The translations under genes and the position numbers were made by a program. A stretch of DNA of 64,000 nt from Apostichopus japonicus (taxonomy: Eukaryota; Echinodermata; Holothuroidea; Aspidochirotida; Stichopodidae). The DNA is taken from assembly GCF_037975245.1 (NCBI RefSeq), contig NC_092568.1, positions 34,382,501 through 34,446,500 of the forward strand, read 5' to 3'. This document shows positions 60,886-64,000 of this stretch, piece after piece (position 1 is the stretch's first letter; each line of letters opens with the position of its first letter). The notes under the pieces were generated by a model. It was not told the DNA's origin. It did no database searches and saw only the letters and a program-made list of their open reading frames with translations.

Positions 60886-62111
60886 GGAGTAACTAACACA
60901 TACCCTAAAACGTTAAATTGATTACCCGGAGTTTACAAACAGTTTTATATGAATAGGGAGGGCTCCAGAAATAAATATTTCATTGATTTTTGGTTTTTAA
61001 AAATGTTTTCTAATGATACTGATCTAATTATGAATGTAATTAAACAAACACCTAGTTGCCAAAAAAACTTTGTTGTATGATTTTTCGAGCATGTTATTTT
61101 AATGTTTACTTTAATGTTCCTACATTTCACTGCACTCACTATGTTGAAGGTTTATTTAATTAAGCAATTAATTAAGCTAATATTATTTATTGTGCACAAT
61201 ATTCCATAATTTGTTCCATGAAAAGCAAGTAACCTGATTATTATAAAGTCAGTAACTGTAGAAAATTCCATTTGAGAATATCCTTTCCTCATTATTCCCC
61301 CCCCCCCATTTTTTTTTAAATTTTAGTGATGTAATGAGTCAAAACTGTTTTCAATTTTTTAGTCGACTCTCGAGTGACATTTCTTTTTCAGCTAGAGGCC
61401 GACATTAAAGGATTCACGTGAGATAAATTATAAAACTTTAAAATTTGATTGAAATCCCAATCAAAATCACTATATATGATTACTATCAGAAAGTTAAGAA
61501 ATAATTGAGGGTGGTATAATAGTCACATGTACTGTTTTTGCATACAAATTGCTTTATATGAATGCCATATCATGAAATCGTGAATGCAGTATATAATAGT
61601 TCATGTTTATCTAATAGCCATTATGAAGTTTGTGCCATTCTGTCAACTGCTTGCTTGTAACATTTTGTTTTGTGTGTGCTGGATAATGACTTTCAGCAAT
61701 CGCCAATCTATATCATTGAAACACAAAGTATTAAATGTTCACCGCACTGATATATAGTTTGACCATTCCTAATATTTTATAAATAACCTGCTGAAAATTT
61801 GTCATATGTTTTCCCCATTTTGAAATCATTCTAAGAAAATTGTTGCTACTATACATTAATGATTTACAACTGGAAAAAAGGCAATGTACCAGATCCATTG
61901 TACTATCGTCGTGTTTCCATCCTATCCCTTTTGTAAAGGCAGGATCGTATAGTTACTATATCCTTTACAGTGGAAAATTTAAAGTTCAGTGAGATCGGGA
62001 GATGGGATCAGCTGGGTATATAACCACTCAATTTACAGCTGTGTTGTCAATGAATTCCAGGGTATTACCACCTGGTGGTGACATACAAAGAATTTAAAGT
62101 GCTTTCTGTTA
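60886..62111. other. AT-rich non-coding interior of the 5.1-kb element
   Basis: No recognisable coding sequence. A C11 run lies at 61,297-61,307. Confidence 0.5.
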
Positions 62112-62214
62112 CAGTGGTGTTGCCAGACATTTGAATCTTGGTTGGTGATATGTCTATTTGTGAATTCCTTCTCGGGGGAGGGGTTCCCCAGGCCACCCAT
62201 TGGCGACACCACTG
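62112..62214. mobile_element. Tiny MITE-like element (~103 bp), CAGTGGTG ends
   Basis: Left end CAGTGGTGTTGCCAGAC and complement of right end CAGTGGTGTCGCCAATGG. Flanks TTCTGTTA and ATCTGTTC share TCTGTT and may be a decayed duplication. It could be an internally deleted hAT-type element. Confidence 0.6.
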
Positions 62215-62794
62215 ATCTGTTCTCAGCTCACCTAATCCTTTCCAAAAAAATTAAAGAACATTTTAGATCCAGGCCCAATTCAAGCAGAAATTTGACAGAT
62301 TAATATTGAACTGAAAATATGTCACTGTTATGTAAAGTATCTTTATAATTTGAACGTTTGTTGCAAAGATAACATGTTTTGTTGAACATCCCTCAGAATA
62401 TTGTAGTTTTGATTTCTGTTTTTTTTTAATATATTAAAAATTATATAAGAATATATAAGTGGGTTAGTGGGAATAAAATTACTGTTCGGTGGATATTGAC
62501 AATTATATTTCTTGATGGAATACCATTTTTAATGTACTTTGTGTGTGACTGTCACAATGATTTTCTGGTCTTTATAGCCTAACATGATTGGATGTGAAGG
62601 TGAAGTCACTCCATGAAGTAGCACCTTTCAGTAAATTCCCCTGCATTAACAGATCATTGAATGTTGTCTTGATGACCTTAACTGCATCTTTATTGAAGAA
62701 TTCCAGCACTTAGCCAACACGGAGGATCTATAGAAAAGCTTGTTCAATCCAGAATTTGCAATTTATAAAATTGACAGTATAGCTGTGATGTGTA

Positions 62795-63080
62795 ATAATT
62801 CAGTCTAAAGGACCGACTGTTCAGTCTGATATCAGTCTTATAGACTGAAAGTATTCAATCTTATTAAGACTGGTGCTGCAATAAATCAGTCTAAACTGCT
62901 GACTGTTCAGTCTAAAGTGGTTTGATTTTCAGTCTATTAGACTGAAGAGTATTTAGTCTAATTAAGACTGACCTTCAGTCTTTACATTTCAGACTGGAAT
63001 TCAGTCTAAGTAGTCTGATCCCTTATCCCATCCATCATTAGACTGAAATTTCAGTCGATTAGACTGAAATTTCAGTCTCT
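62795..63080. repeat. Right AGACTGAA/TTCAGTCT array
   Basis: More than fifteen occurrences of CAGTCT or AGACTG in both orientations, several as palindromes such as TTCAGTCTATTAGACTGAA and AGACTGAAATTTCAGTCT. Together with the left array it marks both ends of the 5.1-kb element. Confidence 0.92.
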
Positions 63081-63516
63081 TATTTTAAGAGAGTAGGACA
63101 TTGCTCCAGGGGTACTTTTTAGTCTTTCTATGCCAGTCGTTTTTAATTTGGACACTGGTCACCACTTTGATATGATTTCAGAAAATTGTAAATGTATGGC
63201 TTTATATGAAGAGCGCCACTCACGAGTGTGTCATGTCATCGGTTATGTGAAAATCTACAATGCAAATTCAATCTGAAATCTCATGTCATCGGTTATGTGA
63301 TATTCTATGGCTGTTAGTGTGTCATCAATTGTTTGGTGAGTATACAGTATGTATTACGCCCATGAGGAGTGTCTCTGGTTGGGACCTGTGTTAGCACCTC
63401 TTTGTTTACTAGGCCCACCAGTCCTATAATCATCCAATAGCCTAACTGGCAGGTATTCTTATTTGGAAAGGCCTAGATGTGCATTGGAGCATGAAAAGAG
63501 GAGTCTGTTGAAGATG

Positions 63517-64000
63517 TATAATGATTATACATTAATAATAATTATAATAATAATAATATATACACATTTATATAGCGCCAATATCCAGAGGAAATTAATG
63601 CTCAGTGGCACTTCTGCTCAGGGGTAAGCAACTGAAATAGATACCTTCTAGTATGCTCCTGAAAATGTTAGTGTTCGGTACTGATGTGCCGTAGAAGTTG
63701 GTTGCAGAGAGCAGGAGCAGCAATGGTAAACAACTGTCGACCATATGACTTGAGCTTCCAGTTGGGCACGCAGTGGAGAAGTTGTTGATTTGAAGATCTA
63801 AGTGACTGGGTGGTGAACTTGGGACTAATCATACTATTCATGTATCGCATGGTGCTAATCCATATAAGACCTTATAGGTGAGCAGGATAATTTTAAAGTT
63901 TATCTTGTAAATGTAGAAGACAGATAACCATTGTAGTTGACCTAGAATGGGATTAATGTGGGCAGACTTCTTTGAACGTGTGACAATCTTGCTAGCAGCT
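63517..64000 (-). pseudogene. L2/CR1-like LINE ORF2 C-terminus (minus strand, runs off the window)
   Basis: The minus strand translates, with interruptions, to PILGQLQWLSVFYIYKINFK, LLTYKVLYGLAP, SLRSSNQQLLHCVPNWKLKS and LFTIAAPALCNQL. This is the characteristic end of L2/CR1 reverse transcriptases. A GGCGCTATATAAA motif and an (ATT)n tail at about 63,520-63,575 form the 3' end. Stop codons and a frame change show it is dead. It continues past 64,000. Confidence 0.85.

Larger units (their letters stand above)
58197..63331. mobile_element. 5.1-kb candidate transposon with AGACTGAA-rich inverted ends
   Basis: The exact 20-mer CAATTGATGACACACTAACA at 58,197-58,216 has its complement at 63,312-63,331. 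A second inner pair, ACTCTCTTAAAAT at 58,248-58,260 and its complement at 63,082-63,094, keeps the same order. Just inside each pair is an array of AGACTGAA and TTCAGTCT (see separate entries). Weaker complementarity extends outward to about 58,110 and 63,450. The interior holds a possible first exon, a decayed coding fragment, a duplicated 42-bp repeat and a nested TTAA MITE. The target duplication and superfamily are unresolved. It lies in the ECI1 intron after exon 4. Confidence 0.7.

Overview
The window is animal nuclear DNA. Its genes are split into many short exons with GT-AG introns of hundreds to thousands of bases. It is dense in tRNA-derived SINEs, non-LTR retrotransposon tails and short inverted-repeat DNA transposons, and it carries at least 15 pure poly(G)/poly(C) runs of 10 bases or more. 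There are no bacterial-style operons, rRNA genes, true tRNA genes or CRISPR arrays. The repeat style and the gene pair suggest a marine invertebrate, perhaps an echinoderm such as a sea cucumber. That placement is a guess.

Layout. (1) 1-12,088: a head-to-tail array of a ~2,510-bp unit, four full copies and a fifth that stops abruptly. No protein was recognised in it. (2) 12,089-26,174: no recognised host gene. It holds a near-perfect 63-bp hairpin, a ~100-bp inverted repeat, a tRNA-derived SINE, several non-autonomous DNA transposons with readable termini and target duplications, and a retroposon-like insertion. (3) 26,175-46,561, minus strand: an apparently intact 16-exon gene whose spliced frame stays open for 989 codons. 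It encodes a HyuA-type hydantoinase/oxoprolinase fused to a DUF917 (S-Me-THD) domain, a mainly bacterial and fungal architecture. Its introns hold a 55-bp G-rich minisatellite, a 32-bp tandem repeat, TTAA-flanked MITEs, a hAT-like MITE and a LINE tail. (4) 46,606-51,438: the gap between two divergent genes, holding a hAT-like MITE just upstream of the first gene and a LINE 3' end split by a 1.49-kb element. (5) 51,439-57,682, plus strand: the first four coding exons of a mitochondrial enoyl-CoA delta isomerase (ECI1-like), with presequence, oxyanion-hole segments and catalytic Glu. Later exons are not in the window. (6) 58,197-63,331: a 5.1-kb candidate mobile element in the last visible ECI1 intron. 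It is bounded by inverted repeats and subterminal arrays of AGACTGAA/TTCAGTCT. Inside are a possible first exon of a SAM-like protein and a decayed C-terminal reading frame. (7) 63,520-64,000: the 3' end of a minus-strand L2/CR1-like LINE.

The two host genes are independent metabolic genes transcribed away from each other: hydantoin-type ring chemistry on the left, and mitochondrial beta-oxidation of unsaturated fatty acids on the right. Exon ends were placed by hand from splice consensus and reading phase. All 15 joins of the first gene and all three visible joins of the second keep frame.
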